Shown here one piece after another: positions 26,004-34,972 of a stretch of DNA of 64,000 nucleotides (position 1 is the stretch's first letter; the number at the start of each line of letters is the position of its first letter). The notes under the pieces are model-generated. The model was not told the origin of the DNA. It searched no databases and worked only from the letters and a program-made list of their open reading frames with translations. The stretch is from an uncultured bacterium (GTDB lineage Bacteria; Verrucomicrobiota; Lentisphaeria; Victivallales; UBA1829): assembly GCA_949297765.1 (NCBI GenBank), contig CASFTV010000016.1, positions 1-64,000 of the forward strand. The letters are read 5' to 3'. The translations under genes and the position numbers were made by a program.

Positions 26004-28202
26004 TCAGTATGCTTCCGGCTGCTGATAGTCGGCGGAGAAGCGCTGCGTTTCTTCCAATGCAACGATTCCGCTTTCGTAGAGGTGTTCCAGAGATTTCTGA
26101 AGTGTAATCATACCGTCTTTGAAGGCGGTTTCGATGGCGGACTGAAGCATGTGGGTCTTGCCTTCGCGGATCAGGCTCTGAACCGGCGGCGTGCCGATCA
26201 TGACTTCGAATGCGGCGGCCCGCCCGTCGCCCGAGAGCTTCGGGATCAGGCGCTGGGAGACGACTCCGAGAAGCGAACCGGAAAGCTGCTGGCGAATCTG
26301 ATTCTGCTGGTTCGGCGGGAAGGAGTCGATGATGCGGTCGATGGTCTGGGGGGCGCTGTTCGTGTGGACCGTCGCCAGAACAAGGTGTCCGGTTTCCGCG
26401 GCGGTGAGCGCGGAGGACATCGTGGCGGTGTCGCGCATTTCGCCGACCATGATGATATCCGGGGATTCCCGCATCGCGGCCTTCAGGGCAATGGCGAAAT
26501 CCAGCGTGTCGGAGTGCAGTTCCCGCTGTTCCACAACGGAACGGATATTGTCGTAGACGTATTCGATCGGGTCCTCGATCGTGATGATGTGGCAGGGTCG
26601 GGTCCGGTTTACCAGATTCAGAAGACTGGCAAGGGTGGTCGATTTTCCGCTTCCGGTCGGACCGGTCACCAGAATCAGTCCCTGTTTCTTGCTGACCAGA
26701 TTGACCAGAACTTCCGGAAGATGGAGCTCTTCCGGCGTCGGAATATGATTGGAGACCACGCGCGCCACCAGTCCGAGACTTCCCCTCTGATAGAAGGCGT
26801 TCAGACGGAAACGGTGCATTTCCGGTTCTTCTCCCTCTTTCAGCGTCAGAGAAACCGAAAGCGCAAAATCAAGTTCCCTCTTCTCTTCCAGCTGTATCCG
26901 CTGCCGCCGCGAAACAACGCTGAGCAGCAGCCGCTCGACATCCTCCGGGGTCAGGACCGGAAGATCCATTGCCCGCAGCGATCCGTTCAGACGGAGCATC
27001 GGCGCGCTGCCTGCGGAGAGCAGCATGTCGCTGGCCTGATTCTTTACCGCGGCACGGAACAGCGCCCGCATGTCGACCACGGTGTCGTCCTCCTCTCCGC
27101 TTCCGTAGCTCTGCAGGAAGACGTCGTTGCCGTTTTCCATTCCCTTCATCATGAGGTCGAGTTCGTTGGCGTTCCCCGATGCGGTCAGCGCGGTGGTCCG
27201 GGTGATGATCCCCTGTTCATACAGCTGGAACAGCGAACGGTTGAAGGAGATCATCCCCTGATGGATTCCGGCCTTCAGAGTGATTTCCAGCGCATTGAAG
27301 TCGCGGTCGCCGATCTGTTTCCTGACGGTTGCGGTTCCGATCAGGATTTCCAGAGCGGGGTGCATGCCGTCTCCGTCGGCGCGGGGAAGAAGGCGCTGCG
27401 AGATGATCGCCTGAAGAGAAAGCCCGAGATCGGCGGCAAGCTGTTCCCGCTGCGATTCGGGAAACAGCATCAGGAGCCGTTCAATCGTCTGGATTGTGTC
27501 GGTCGTGTGGACTGTGGAGATCACAAGATGTCCCGTCATTGCGGCGGCAATCGCCACCTGAATGGTTTCCATGTCGCGCATTTCGCCGATGACGATCACG
27601 TCCGGATTCTCCCGGAGAGCGAATTTCAGCGCCTGGGAAAACCCTCCGATCGAATCGTTGATCTCCCGCTGAGTCACAAACGATTCCTTGTCCGAATGGA
27701 TGTATTCAATAGGATCCTCAATCGTCAGAATGTGGCGGGCACTGTTCGAATTGATGTGATTGACCATTGCGCTGAGCGTGGTCGATTTTCCGCATCCGGT
27801 GGATCCCGTGATCAGAATGAGTCCCCGCTCCAGTGAACAGAGATCCGCAAGGCTTTCCGGAAGGTTCAGATCTCCGAAAAAAACATTGTTCCCGGAAAGA
27901 ATCGGACGGACCGCAAACCCCGGTCCGTTCGTGGATGTGAAAAAATTAAGCCGGTACCGCTCTTCTCCTCCGAGCGTATGGGAGGCGTCGTAGCCTCCTT
28001 TGGCAAGATATTCCTCCTCGCCGGATTTCCCGATCACATGTTTCCGGAATTCGTTGATGTCTCCGGACGAGACCACGGGAAACCGGGAATCGGTCACGAT
28101 CTCCCCCTGAATCCGGAATGCCGGCCTCTTGCCCGCCGCAATGAACAGATCGGAGGCTTTTTTCTCCACCGCATGAATGAGAAATTCGGAAATATTGATC
28201 AT
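26004..28202 (-). CDS. Tandem PilT-PilT type IV pilus ATPase fusion
   Basis: This 732-aa protein contains two complete PilT/PilU-like ATPase units. Unit 1 (~1-365) has Walker A GSTGCGKS (133-140), the Asp box IEDPIEYIHSDKESFV, Walker B VIVIGEMRD (~202-210) and His box TGHLVISTVHT. Unit 2 (~375-732) has Walker A GPTGSGKS (514-521), IEDPIEYVYD, Walker B IIMVGEMRD (~583-591) and TGHLVLATVHT. Each unit has its own N-terminal domain, and neither shows a lost catalytic motif. PilT normally is a ~350-aa homohexamer powering pilus retraction. The start ATG 28202 follows AAGGAG. It is transcribed with the TPR membrane gene 13 bases upstream. Confidence 0.92.
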   Translation of the reverse strand: MINISEFLIHAVEKKASDLFIAAGKRPAFRIQGEIVTDSRFPVVSSGDINEFRKHVIGKSGEEEYLAKGGYDASHTLGGEERYRLNFFTSTNGPGFAVRPILSGNNVFFGDLNLPESLADLCSLERGLILITGSTGCGKSTTLSAMVNHINSNSARHILTIEDPIEYIHSDKESFVTQREINDSIGGFSQALKFALRENPDVIVIGEMRDMETIQVAIAAAMTGHLVISTVHTTDTIQTIERLLMLFPESQREQLAADLGLSLQAIISQRLLPRADGDGMHPALEILIGTATVRKQIGDRDFNALEITLKAGIHQGMISFNRSLFQLYEQGIITRTTALTASGNANELDLMMKGMENGNDVFLQSYGSGEEDDTVVDMRALFRAAVKNQASDMLLSAGSAPMLRLNGSLRAMDLPVLTPEDVERLLLSVVSRRQRIQLEEKRELDFALSVSLTLKEGEEPEMHRFRLNAFYQRGSLGLVARVVSNHIPTPEELHLPEVLVNLVSKKQGLILVTGPTGSGKSTTLASLLNLVNRTRPCHIITIEDPIEYVYDNIRSVVEQRELHSDTLDFAIALKAAMRESPDIIMVGEMRDTATMSSALTAAETGHLVLATVHTNSAPQTIDRIIDSFPPNQQNQIRQQLSGSLLGVVSQRLIPKLSGDGRAAAFEVMIGTPPVQSLIREGKTHMLQSAIETAFKDGMITLQKSLEHLYESGIVALEETQRFSADYQQPEAY

Positions 28203-28215
28203 TCTTCGCTCCTTG

Positions 28216-28866
28216 TCAATGGAACACATTTCCGGCAATTCCGGAAAGCCGTTTCTGAAGCATTTTCCGCTCCGCCTCGGAATAGATCCGGTTTTCCAGC
28301 TCCTTCCGGAGAAGGTCTTCCGCCAGATCCAGTCTTTGCATCTGAGTGAAGCAGTCTGCAGCCCGCAGCACCAGCCGGGCCGCCTCTTTTCCCGGAGAGC
28401 GCGTCTCTCCCTCCAGATACATCTGTGCCGTTTTCAGCGCGGAGAGCGGATCGTTCAGCTTCCGCAGGTAAAGATCCGTCAGCATCAGATAAGCCGCGGC
28501 GTGTCCGGCGTGAGAGGCGATATGCTCCAGAAGGTCCGTCCGGGCTTCTTCCAGGCGTCCTGTCGAGATTTTTCCCCGGATCGGAGAAAGCTCCGGCGCG
28601 GGTGCGTCCAGATAGGCGGACGGATAGACGATTCTTCCGAATCGTTCCCCGATCCAGTTCAGCAGCCAGACATAGGAAAACAGCATGAGTCCGCCTCCAA
28701 TGCAGAGGATCGCTCCGAGAAACAGGAGAACCGCCTGAACGGCATTCGATTCGCTTTTCAGACAGAGGAAAATCCGGATTCCGCATCCGATCATTCCCCC
28801 GCCCGTCAGCCACACCGCCAGTGTGACGACCATCCGGAAAATGTTCTGTTTCAATAGAGGAATCAT
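28216..28866 (-). CDS. Membrane-anchored TPR-like protein of unknown function
   Basis: A 216-aa protein not recognised as a named family. It has two hydrophobic segments (VVTLAVWLTGGGMIGCGIRIF at ~12-32 and VLLFLGAILCIGGGLMLFSYV at ~45-65). A helical, TPR-like region follows (~95-205, with GHAAAYLMLTDLYLRKLNDPLSA and QRLDLAEDLLRKELENR). It sits 13 bases before the tandem PilT gene in the same transcript, so it may help dock or regulate the pilus machinery; that is inference from position only. Confidence 0.75.
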   Translation of the reverse strand: MIPLLKQNIFRMVVTLAVWLTGGGMIGCGIRIFLCLKSESNAVQAVLLFLGAILCIGGGLMLFSYVWLLNWIGERFGRIVYPSAYLDAPAPELSPIRGKISTGRLEEARTDLLEHIASHAGHAAAYLMLTDLYLRKLNDPLSALKTAQMYLEGETRSPGKEAARLVLRAADCFTQMQRLDLAEDLLRKELENRIYSEAERKMLQKRLSGIAGNVFH

Positions 28867-28884
28867 CGCATTTTTTTGAGGGAA

Positions 28885-28912
28885 AGATAACTCCTTCCAT
28901 TTCCTTTTTCAA
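28885..28912 (-). promoter_or_regulatory. Promoter of the TPR-tandem PilT operon
   Basis: Minus strand -35 TTGAAA (28907-28912), 16-bp spacer, -10 TTATCT (28885-28890). Confidence 0.55.
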
Positions 28913-29074
28913 GTTCTCCGGAACGAAAAAAGGAACTCTCATGAATTTTTTTCAATTTTTTTCCGGGAAATCCGTAACTTTTTCCGTTTCCCTGCATATC
29001 AAGGGTAAACGGAAGGCCGGGGAATCCGCGGACGGCGGAAATCCGGAACCGTTTGAATCCGACTCCTTAATTGT

Positions 29075-29155
29075 GGTCCGGAAGGTTTGGTGTGAGGGGG
29101 GAAGATGTCCAGCCCGCGAATGTTGTCTCAACCAAACCTTCCGGACCGCTTTTTT
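29075..29155 (+). terminator. Long perfect hairpin with T-tract, no upstream gene
   Basis: A perfect 17-bp inverted repeat GGTCCGGAAGGTTTGGT (29075-29091) / ACCAAACCTTCCGGACC (29131-29147) with a 39-nt loop, extended by GAG/CTC. On the plus strand it is followed by GCTTTTTT. It looks like a terminator or the 3' half of a small RNA, but no plus-strand gene precedes it in 28867-29074. That gap also has the imperfect hairpin CCGTTTCCCT..AGGGTAAACGG. It lies 8-16 bases beyond the stop of the minus-strand permease gene. Confidence 0.6.
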
Positions 29156-29162
29156 CCCCGGG

Positions 29163-29921
29163 TCAGAAAATCAGAAGTTTGAGTCCGGCAAGGAGGGAGA
29201 AGATCAGTACAAGTCCGTTGAACCACTCCTGGGAGATGCGCTTCAGAAGCGCGATCCCCGCAACGGCTCCCAGAAGAAGAAACGGGATCATTGCCAGATC
29301 CGCCCGGAACGACTGGAGCGTGATCCGCTCCTGAAGAACGAAAATCGGCAGCTTGACCCAGTTCATAATCAGAAAGAACCATGCTCCTGTTCCGACATAT
29401 TCCTTCTTGTCGAGCTTCAGAGCAAGGAAGTAAAGCGCGGAGACCGGTCCCGCCGCATTGGCGACAAGCGTGGTGAATCCCGCAAGCAGTCCGGCCGCCG
29501 CGCCGAACGTCCAGTGAGTCGGAATCCTGCCGTTCCCTTTCAGCACAAAATCCCGTACAATGGTGACCGCACACAGGAAGAGAACGATTCCTCCGATCAT
29601 CTTCGCCATGGCAAAATCGTCGAGCCGGTTGACGACAAGTGTTCCGAGCGCAAGCCCGGCTGCCGTCGCCGGAATGAGGCGCAGAATCAGCTTCCAGTTC
29701 GCGTTGCGCCGGTAGTAGCTCACTGCCGCGACATCCGCCATGCAGAGCATCACCAGCTGAAGCCCCGTGGAAAGACGGGTCGGGAACACCATCGTCAGCA
29801 GCAGAACCGGGACAAGTCCGAGTCCCGGAATCCCGGTCTTGTTGATCCCGATCAGAAGCGCCGAGACAATCAGCATCGAAAGCTCAAATGCGGAAAATCC
29901 TTGAAAAAAGAAGTCAAACAT
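29163..29921 (-). CDS. TauE/SafE-family (DUF81) permease
   Basis: A 252-aa protein with about eight transmembrane helices and the two-fold repeat of the TauE/SafE family. It has an N-terminal glycine-rich GINKTGIPGLGLVPVLLL segment and the second-repeat FGAAAGLLAGFTTLVANAAGPV. Members export or import small sulfonates/sulfite or other organic anions; the substrate here is unknown. It lies just downstream of the terminator of the metK-adoK-ahcY operon, on the same strand, so it needs its own promoter, which is not obvious. Confidence 0.85.
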   Translation of the reverse strand: MFDFFFQGFSAFELSMLIVSALLIGINKTGIPGLGLVPVLLLTMVFPTRLSTGLQLVMLCMADVAAVSYYRRNANWKLILRLIPATAAGLALGTLVVNRLDDFAMAKMIGGIVLFLCAVTIVRDFVLKGNGRIPTHWTFGAAAGLLAGFTTLVANAAGPVSALYFLALKLDKKEYVGTGAWFFLIMNWVKLPIFVLQERITLQSFRADLAMIPFLLLGAVAGIALLKRISQEWFNGLVLIFSLLAGLKLLIF

Positions 29922-29934
29922 GGGAAACTCTCTG

Positions 29935-29991
29935 AGAAAAAAGAAACAGGACGGATCCTTTTTCGCGGACGCCGTCCTGTTGTCCTGTTTC
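29935..29991 (-). terminator. Terminator of the metK-adoK-ahcY operon
   Basis: On the minus strand GAAACAGGAC (29982-29991) pairs perfectly with GTCCTGTTTC (29943-29952) and is followed by TTTTTT. The loop holds a nested GGAC/GTCC hairpin, and a duplicated GGAC-AACAGGAC block allows an alternative register. Confidence 0.8.
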
Positions 29992-30005
29992 GCCGGAACC
30001 GCGGA

Positions 30006-31523
30006 TCAGTACCGGTAATAGTCCGCCTTGTAGGGACCGTCGACCCGGACTCCGATGTAGTCGGCCTGTTCCCTGGTCAGGCGCGTCAGCTTTGCTCCGA
30101 GTTTCTCCAGATGGAGCGCCGCGACCTCCTCGTCGAGTTCCTTCGGAAGACGGTAGACCTTCCGTTCCAGTTTCGTTTTCGCGATTTTGATCTGGGCGAG
30201 CACCTGATTGGCGAACGAACAGCTCATCACAAAGCTCGGATGCCCTGTCGCGCAGCCGAGATTCACAAGACGTCCCTCGGCCAGAAGATAAATGCTGTGT
30301 CCGTCGGGGAAGGTGAACATGTGAACCGGACATTCGTGTCCCTTGATCTCCGTGATTTTGATGCCGGGCCACGCCTTGAGACGGGCAACTTCGATCTCGT
30401 TGTCGAAATGACCGATGTTGCACACGATCGCCTGATCCTTCATTTTCGACATGTGTTCCGCGGTGATGATGTGGCAGTTCCCGGTGGTCGTCACATAAAG
30501 ATCCGCGGTCGGGAGCGCATCTTCCACGCGCGCCACCGTGAATCCCGCCATGCAGGCCTGAAGTGCGCAGATCGGGTCAATTTCCGTGACGATCACCCGG
30601 GCACGCTCGTTTTTCAGCGCTTCGGCACAGCCTTTGCCCACATCGCCGTAGCCGCAGACCACCGCCTGTTTTCCGGAAAGCATCACATCAAGCGCACGTT
30701 TGATTCCGTCGGTCAGTGAGTGACGGCAGCCGTAGATGTTGTCGAATTTGGATTTCGTCACGGAGTCGTTGACGTTGATCGCCGGGAACAGCAGTTCGCC
30801 ATTCTCCTCCCGCTGGATCAGCCGGTGTACTCCTGTGGTGGTCTCTTCCGAAACGCCTTTCACCTTTGCCGCAACCCGGCTCCAGTGCTTCGGATCTTCC
30901 TTGAGGGTCTTCTTCAGAAGATGGAGGATCACCCCTTCCTCCTCCGAAGACGGTTTCGTCTTGAGGAATGACGGATCCTTTTCCGCGCGAACCCCGTAAT
31001 GAATCAGCAGCGTCGCATCGCCGCCGTCATCGACGATCTGGTCCGGTCCGGAACCGTCCGGCCAGGTCATTGCGCGGAGCGTGCAGTCCCAGTATTCCTC
31101 CAGCGTTTCGCCCTTCCATGCGAAGACGGGGACTCCGTCCTTTGCAATGGCGGCGGCCGCCTGATCCTGCGTCGAGAAAATGTTGCAGGAACACCAGCGG
31201 ACATCCGCTCCCAGTTCGACCAGTGTTTCGATCAGGACCGCCGTCTGGACCGTCATGTGCAGGCTGCCCATGATCTTGACCCCTTTGAGCGGTTTCTGTC
31301 TGCCGTATTTTTTTCGGACCGCCATCAGTCCCGGCATCTCCTTTTCGGCAATGTCGAGCTCTTTGCGTCCTGCTTCCGCAAGGCCGATGTCGCGGATTTT
31401 ATAGTCGCAGGCCGGTGTTTTCACCGTGCTCTTCTTCGCTTTTGCCGCCGGAGTTGCGGCGGCTGTCTTTCCGGAAGCTCCGGAGGTTTTCCGGACCGGT
31501 TTTGCTGCTGTCTTTTTTCCCAT
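30006..31523 (-). CDS. ahcY: Adenosylhomocysteinase with Lys/Ala-rich N-terminal tail
   Basis: This 505-aa enzyme reversibly hydrolyses S-adenosylhomocysteine to adenosine and homocysteine. The catalytic core begins near [49 protein letters not shown], the NAD-binding [15 protein letters not shown] and GHFDNEIEV are intact, and the C terminus ends in KADYYRY (NAD-contact Lys/Tyr). Residues 1-38 are an unusual tail made almost only of Lys, Ala, Thr, Ser and Pro. The start ATG 31523 follows AAAGGGA; an open frame to 31802 merely overlaps the adenosine kinase gene. It is last in the SAM-cycle operon. Confidence 0.96.
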   Translation of the reverse strand: MGKKTAAKPVRKTSGASGKTAAATPAAKAKKSTVKTPACDYKIRDIGLAEAGRKELDIAEKEMPGLMAVRKKYGRQKPLKGVKIMGSLHMTVQTAVLIETLVELGADVRWCSCNIFSTQDQAAAAIAKDGVPVFAWKGETLEEYWDCTLRAMTWPDGSGPDQIVDDGGDATLLIHYGVRAEKDPSFLKTKPSSEEEGVILHLLKKTLKEDPKHWSRVAAKVKGVSEETTTGVHRLIQREENGELLFPAINVNDSVTKSKFDNIYGCRHSLTDGIKRALDVMLSGKQAVVCGYGDVGKGCAEALKNERARVIVTEIDPICALQACMAGFTVARVEDALPTADLYVTTTGNCHIITAEHMSKMKDQAIVCNIGHFDNEIEVARLKAWPGIKITEIKGHECPVHMFTFPDGHSIYLLAEGRLVNLGCATGHPSFVMSCSFANQVLAQIKIAKTKLERKVYRLPKELDEEVAALHLEKLGAKLTRLTREQADYIGVRVDGPYKADYYRY

Positions 31524-31555
31524 TTTCCCTTTTGTCCCGTTATGAGTTATCGTTG

Positions 31556-32563
31556 TCAGTAAATCAGTTTTTTGAAGCGGGAGCGGATCGGTTCCCAGCG
31601 ATAGGGCGGAATGGAGGCGCCGATCACCTGGACCACTTCCGCTCCGAGGATCGCTCCCATTTTTCCCGCGGTCTCCAGCGGATACCCGTTCAGCCACGCA
31701 TAGAGAAAGCCGGACTGCCAGAGATCGCCCGCGCCCGTTGTATCGACCGCCGAAACCAGTTCCGATTTCACGAACACGGTTTCCCGGCCCGCCCGCAGGC
31801 ATGCTCCCTGTTTCCCGAGTTTGACCGCTGCGACATCGCAGTACTCCTGAAGCGCTCCCGCCGCTTTCCGCGGATCGAATTCCCCTTTCAGACCGAGAAA
31901 TTCGCGTGTCTCGTCCTCGTTTGCGAACACCACGTCCACATAGCGGCGGAGAATTTCGTCCAGACGGTCCCGGAAGGTCCGCACAATTTCAAAGGACGCA
32001 AGATCAAGACTCACCGTCGCTCCGTGATCCTTTGCCAGCTTCAGCACATGCAGAAACACATCCATATTGAACATCATGTATCCTTCGATGTGCAGATGAG
32101 CCGTATCGCGGAAGTCTTCCGCCGTGATCTCCGTGACCTTGAACGTTGCCGCCGCTCCGAGATCGGTCCGCATGGTCCGTTCCGAATCCGGCGTAATCAG
32201 GCTGATGCACCGGCCTGTCCGCACGTCGGAAGTGGTCTTGAACCGGGAGATATCCCCGCCCATGCGTTCGAATTCTCCGCGGTAATAGACGCCTTCCGCA
32301 TCCGTTCCGACCTTCCCGAGCAGAGCGGTCGGCATTCCGAGTTTCTGAAGTCCGGCAATCGTGTTGGCCGCCGAACCGCCGATCACTTTCTGAAACGGGG
32401 GCAGCGTACCGATCAGCCGGTCGGCCGTTTCCGCGTCGATCATGACCATTCCGCCCTTTTCTCCGCCGACGGTCTTCAGAAAATTGTCGTCCACATTGGC
32501 GAGAATGTCGAGAAGCGCCGAGCCGACCCCGAGAACTTTTTTCTTTCCCGATGCCATTGTCAT
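31556..32563 (-). CDS. PfkB-family adenosine kinase
   Basis: A 335-aa ribokinase/PfkB protein: N-terminal [12 protein letters not shown], substrate loop [15 protein letters not shown], and the catalytic anion-hole motif [13 protein letters not shown] near the C terminus. Position between metK and ahcY strongly suggests it phosphorylates the adenosine released by AhcY to AMP, pulling the reversible reaction forward. Adenosine specificity is inferred from context. Start is ATG 32563 (a second ATG at 32557 is possible), 10 bases after the metK stop. Confidence 0.88.
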   Translation of the reverse strand: MTMASGKKKVLGVGSALLDILANVDDNFLKTVGGEKGGMVMIDAETADRLIGTLPPFQKVIGGSAANTIAGLQKLGMPTALLGKVGTDAEGVYYRGEFERMGGDISRFKTTSDVRTGRCISLITPDSERTMRTDLGAAATFKVTEITAEDFRDTAHLHIEGYMMFNMDVFLHVLKLAKDHGATVSLDLASFEIVRTFRDRLDEILRRYVDVVFANEDETREFLGLKGEFDPRKAAGALQEYCDVAAVKLGKQGACLRAGRETVFVKSELVSAVDTTGAGDLWQSGFLYAWLNGYPLETAGKMGAILGAEVVQVIGASIPPYRWEPIRSRFKKLIY

Positions 32564-32573
32564 CCGAACCGGC

Positions 32574-33773
32574 TTATTTCAGATATTCGGCGGCGGCCTG
32601 TTTCAGCGCGTCGACCATGTCGGTCTTTTCCCACGGGAACATGTCCCGGCCGAAATGACCGTACGCCGCGGTCTGGCGGTACGACCAGCCGTTCTTCGCC
32701 GGATGCTTGAGGTCCAGTTTGGCAAGAATCGCCGCGGGACGCAGATCAAAGACCTTTTCCACAACCTTTTCCAGATTCGCATCGTTGGGAATCCGGCCGG
32801 TTCCATAGGTGTCCACGTTGATTGAGAGAGGTTTTGCCACGCCGATCGCGTACGCAACCTGGATTTCGCATTTGTCGGCAAGTCCGGCCGCCACAACGTT
32901 CTTCGCGATGTAACGGCACATGTAGGCTGCGGACCGGTCCACCTTGGAGGGGTCCTTGCCGGAGAATGCGCCGCCGCCGTGGGAGCCGACTCCTCCATAG
33001 GTGTCAACGATGATTTTGCGTCCGGTTACGCCCGTGTCTCCGTTCGGTCCGCCAACTACGAAACGGCCGGTCGGATTCACAAAATATTCAATATCCTCTG
33101 TCAGAAACTTCGCGGGAATCACTTTCTTCACAACGTCTTTGACAACCTGTTCAAATTCCTTGATGTCCATCTCGTCGGAGTGCTGGTGCGAGACCACCAC
33201 CGTGGTGACGGCGACCGGTTTTCCGTCCTTGTACCGCATCGACACCTGGCTCTTCGAATCCGGACGGAGATACTTGTATTTCTCCGGTTCGCTTTTCCGG
33301 AGACGCGCCAGTTCCTCCACGATCCTGTGGGAGTAGAGAATGGTCGCAGGCATCAGCTCTTTTGTTTCGTTGCTGGCGTATCCGAACATCATTCCCTGAT
33401 CGCCCGCTCCCTGTTCCTTGAACAGTCCTTCCCCTTCCGTGACGCCCTGGGAGATGTCCGGAGACTGCGAGTGAATGCACAGAAACACTTTGCAGCTTTC
33501 CGCGGAAAACCCGATGTCCGCCGAGGTGTAGCCGATCTCCGCCACCACCTGCCGGACAATGGATTCCCAGTCGACTTTCGCTTTCGTGGTGATCTCTCCG
33601 GATACCACCACAAGATCGGTGGTACACAGCGTTTCGCATGCGACCCGGCTGTTGGGATCCTGCGCAAGGCAGGCGTCGAGAATCGCATCGGAAATCTGGT
33701 CGGAGACCTTGTCAGGATGCCCTTCGGAAACCGATTCCGAGGTGAAAATGTGATCTGCGCGGATCTTGCTCAT
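32574..33773 (-). CDS. metK: S-adenosylmethionine synthetase
   Basis: A 399-aa enzyme making SAM from methionine and ATP. The signatures are [18 protein letters not shown] near the N terminus, the hexapeptide GAGDQG, and the P-loop-like [19 protein letters not shown]. Length is normal. It follows AAAAGGAG before ATG 33773 and heads the operon metK-adoK-ahcY. No SAM riboswitch motif was recognised in the ~50-base leader. Confidence 0.97.
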   Translation of the reverse strand: MSKIRADHIFTSESVSEGHPDKVSDQISDAILDACLAQDPNSRVACETLCTTDLVVVSGEITTKAKVDWESIVRQVVAEIGYTSADIGFSAESCKVFLCIHSQSPDISQGVTEGEGLFKEQGAGDQGMMFGYASNETKELMPATILYSHRIVEELARLRKSEPEKYKYLRPDSKSQVSMRYKDGKPVAVTTVVVSHQHSDEMDIKEFEQVVKDVVKKVIPAKFLTEDIEYFVNPTGRFVVGGPNGDTGVTGRKIIVDTYGGVGSHGGGAFSGKDPSKVDRSAAYMCRYIAKNVVAAGLADKCEIQVAYAIGVAKPLSINVDTYGTGRIPNDANLEKVVEKVFDLRPAAILAKLDLKHPAKNGWSYRQTAAYGHFGRDMFPWEKTDMVDALKQAAAEYLK

Positions 33774-33821
33774 ATTGAATGCTCCTTTTCATGTTCTTTT
33801 CTGATGAAACGTAATTCCTAT

Positions 33822-33850
33822 AATTTATCATGGATATGGGAAACATTCAA
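33822..33850 (-). promoter_or_regulatory. Promoter of metK-adoK-ahcY
   Basis: Minus strand -35 TTGAAT (33845-33850), 17-bp spacer, -10 TAAATT (33822-33827). A TATAGG lies a few bases further downstream. Confidence 0.55.
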
Positions 33851-33920
33851 ATGAAAATCGAAAACTATTCCCAAAAAGAATTTTTCCGTTTTTCTCCGGA
33901 GGAATTTTTTCCCCGACAAT

Positions 33921-33954
33921 AAAAAAACCCTTCCGCACAGAATGCACGGAAGGG
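33921..33954 (-). terminator. Terminator of the lipoprotein pair
   Basis: On the minus strand CCCTTCCG/CGGAAGGG encloses an 11-nt loop and is followed by seven T. It lies 25 bases past the stop of the lipoprotein at 33979. Confidence 0.85.
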
Positions 33955-33978
33955 AATGATTTTCCGGACGGAAAAAAG

Positions 33979-34359
33979 TTATTTGACCGCGTTGCCGGAA
34001 ATATTGATCTGACGGGTGTAGAAGATCAGACCGCTTTCCTGATACTGGGAGGCGAGGTTCAGAACCTTGGTCGCTCCGAGTTTCTTGCTCTCCTGCGTGA
34101 GGAGCGGCATCAGGGATTCCGCCGTCACGGTGTCCTGGAAAACGGCAATGTTTCCGGGAGCGGCCGTCGATCCGCTCAGCAGCGGGATCGAGAACAGGTA
34201 AATTCCCCAGTTCTGGGCATCAATATGAGCGAGGGTTTTCCCGCTGTTTGCGATCTTCTGACCGCTGAGATTCTGATCTTTGACAACTTCAACGCTGGCG
34301 CATCCGCAGAAAAGCAGGGCAGCGGCGAGGACGGAAGCAGAAAGCAACATCTTTTTCAT
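33979..34359 (-). CDS. Small lipoprotein, paralogue of the next gene
   Basis: A 126-aa lipoprotein with signal peptide and lipobox LFCGC (Cys20). The mature domain has IANSGKTLAHIDAQNWGIYLFSIPLLSGST and ends ISGNAVK. It is clearly homologous to the protein encoded just upstream: shared S/T-G-T-x-AH(I/V), IYLFSIPLL/LYLLSIPLL, GST..PG and SGN(A/S)VK end. It belongs to no family I can name with certainty. Both genes are on one transcript ending at the 33921 terminator. Probably an outer- or inner-membrane periplasmic protein. Confidence 0.8.
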   Translation of the reverse strand: MKKMLLSASVLAAALLFCGCASVEVVKDQNLSGQKIANSGKTLAHIDAQNWGIYLFSIPLLSGSTAAPGNIAVFQDTVTAESLMPLLTQESKKLGATKVLNLASQYQESGLIFYTRQINISGNAVK

Positions 34360-34384
34360 AATATGTTTTCCCCTGGGTTGGACG

Positions 34385-34786
34385 TTATTTCACAGAGTTT
34401 CCGGAAACCGTGGCCGTCTTCCAGTAGAAGAGGAACGGGATCGGGAACGGAATGTTGGCGCTTCCGGTCATGGAGACAAGATCAATGGTCCGGGTTCCGC
34501 CCAGTTCCGCGCTCTTTTTGGTCACCATCTTCGTGACAGCCGTCACATTGACGGAGTCTTCATTCCATTTGATCGTTCCCGGTTCCAGCGTGGAACCCGT
34601 CAGCAGCGGAATCGACAGCAGATACAGGCCGCTGCTGTACCCGCTGACATGTGCAACAGAAGTCCCCGATGTGGTGATACTCTGATTGTTGAAGGTCTTG
34701 ACTCCGGCTGTCTGAATCGTGGAGCATCCGGTGAACAGGGCCGCCGCTCCGAGCAAGGCAAACAGGAGCATGTGGTTTCTCTTCAT
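34385..34786 (-). CDS. Small lipoprotein, paralogue of the previous gene
   Basis: A 133-aa lipoprotein with lipobox LFTGC (Cys21). The mature part has ITTSGTSVAHVSGYSSGLYLLSIPLLTGST and ends in SGNSVK, matching its neighbour along the whole length. The ATG at 34786, eight bases after AAAGGA, is preferred to an upstream in-frame start at 34813. Function unknown; tandem duplication is evident from the shared motifs in the same order. Confidence 0.8.
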   Translation of the reverse strand: MKRNHMLLFALLGAAALFTGCSTIQTAGVKTFNNQSITTSGTSVAHVSGYSSGLYLLSIPLLTGSTLEPGTIKWNEDSVNVTAVTKMVTKKSAELGGTRTIDLVSMTGSANIPFPIPFLFYWKTATVSGNSVK

Positions 34787-34867
34787 TTTTCTTGTCCTTT
34801 CCGTTGTTTGCAAGGCCGCTCCGGTTTCCGGCTCGTTCCGGGATCCGGCGGGACTTTTATATGAGGT

Positions 34868-34895
34868 AGTATAACGGGTCTTTTCAAAAAAGCAA
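34868..34895 (-). promoter_or_regulatory. Promoter of the lipoprotein pair
   Basis: Minus strand -35 TTGCTT (34890-34895), 16-bp spacer, -10 TATACT (34868-34873). Confidence 0.7.
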
Positions 34896-34972
34896 AAGAA
34901 GAAAAAGAAAATTTTCAGAAATTTTCTCTGTAAACAGCCGTTTCTTTTCCCGGACCTTGTTTTCCGGATTTC

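Noticed and set aside
29075-29100. GGTCCGGAAGG resembling the SRP RNA loop motif
   Set aside because: Only a short match that continues into a 17-bp inverted repeat; the conserved SRP RNA apical loop and asymmetric loop are not present.
28941-30719. 592-codon plus-strand frame crossing the permease and ahcY
   Set aside because: Overlaps two well-supported minus-strand genes; basic, motif-less translation.
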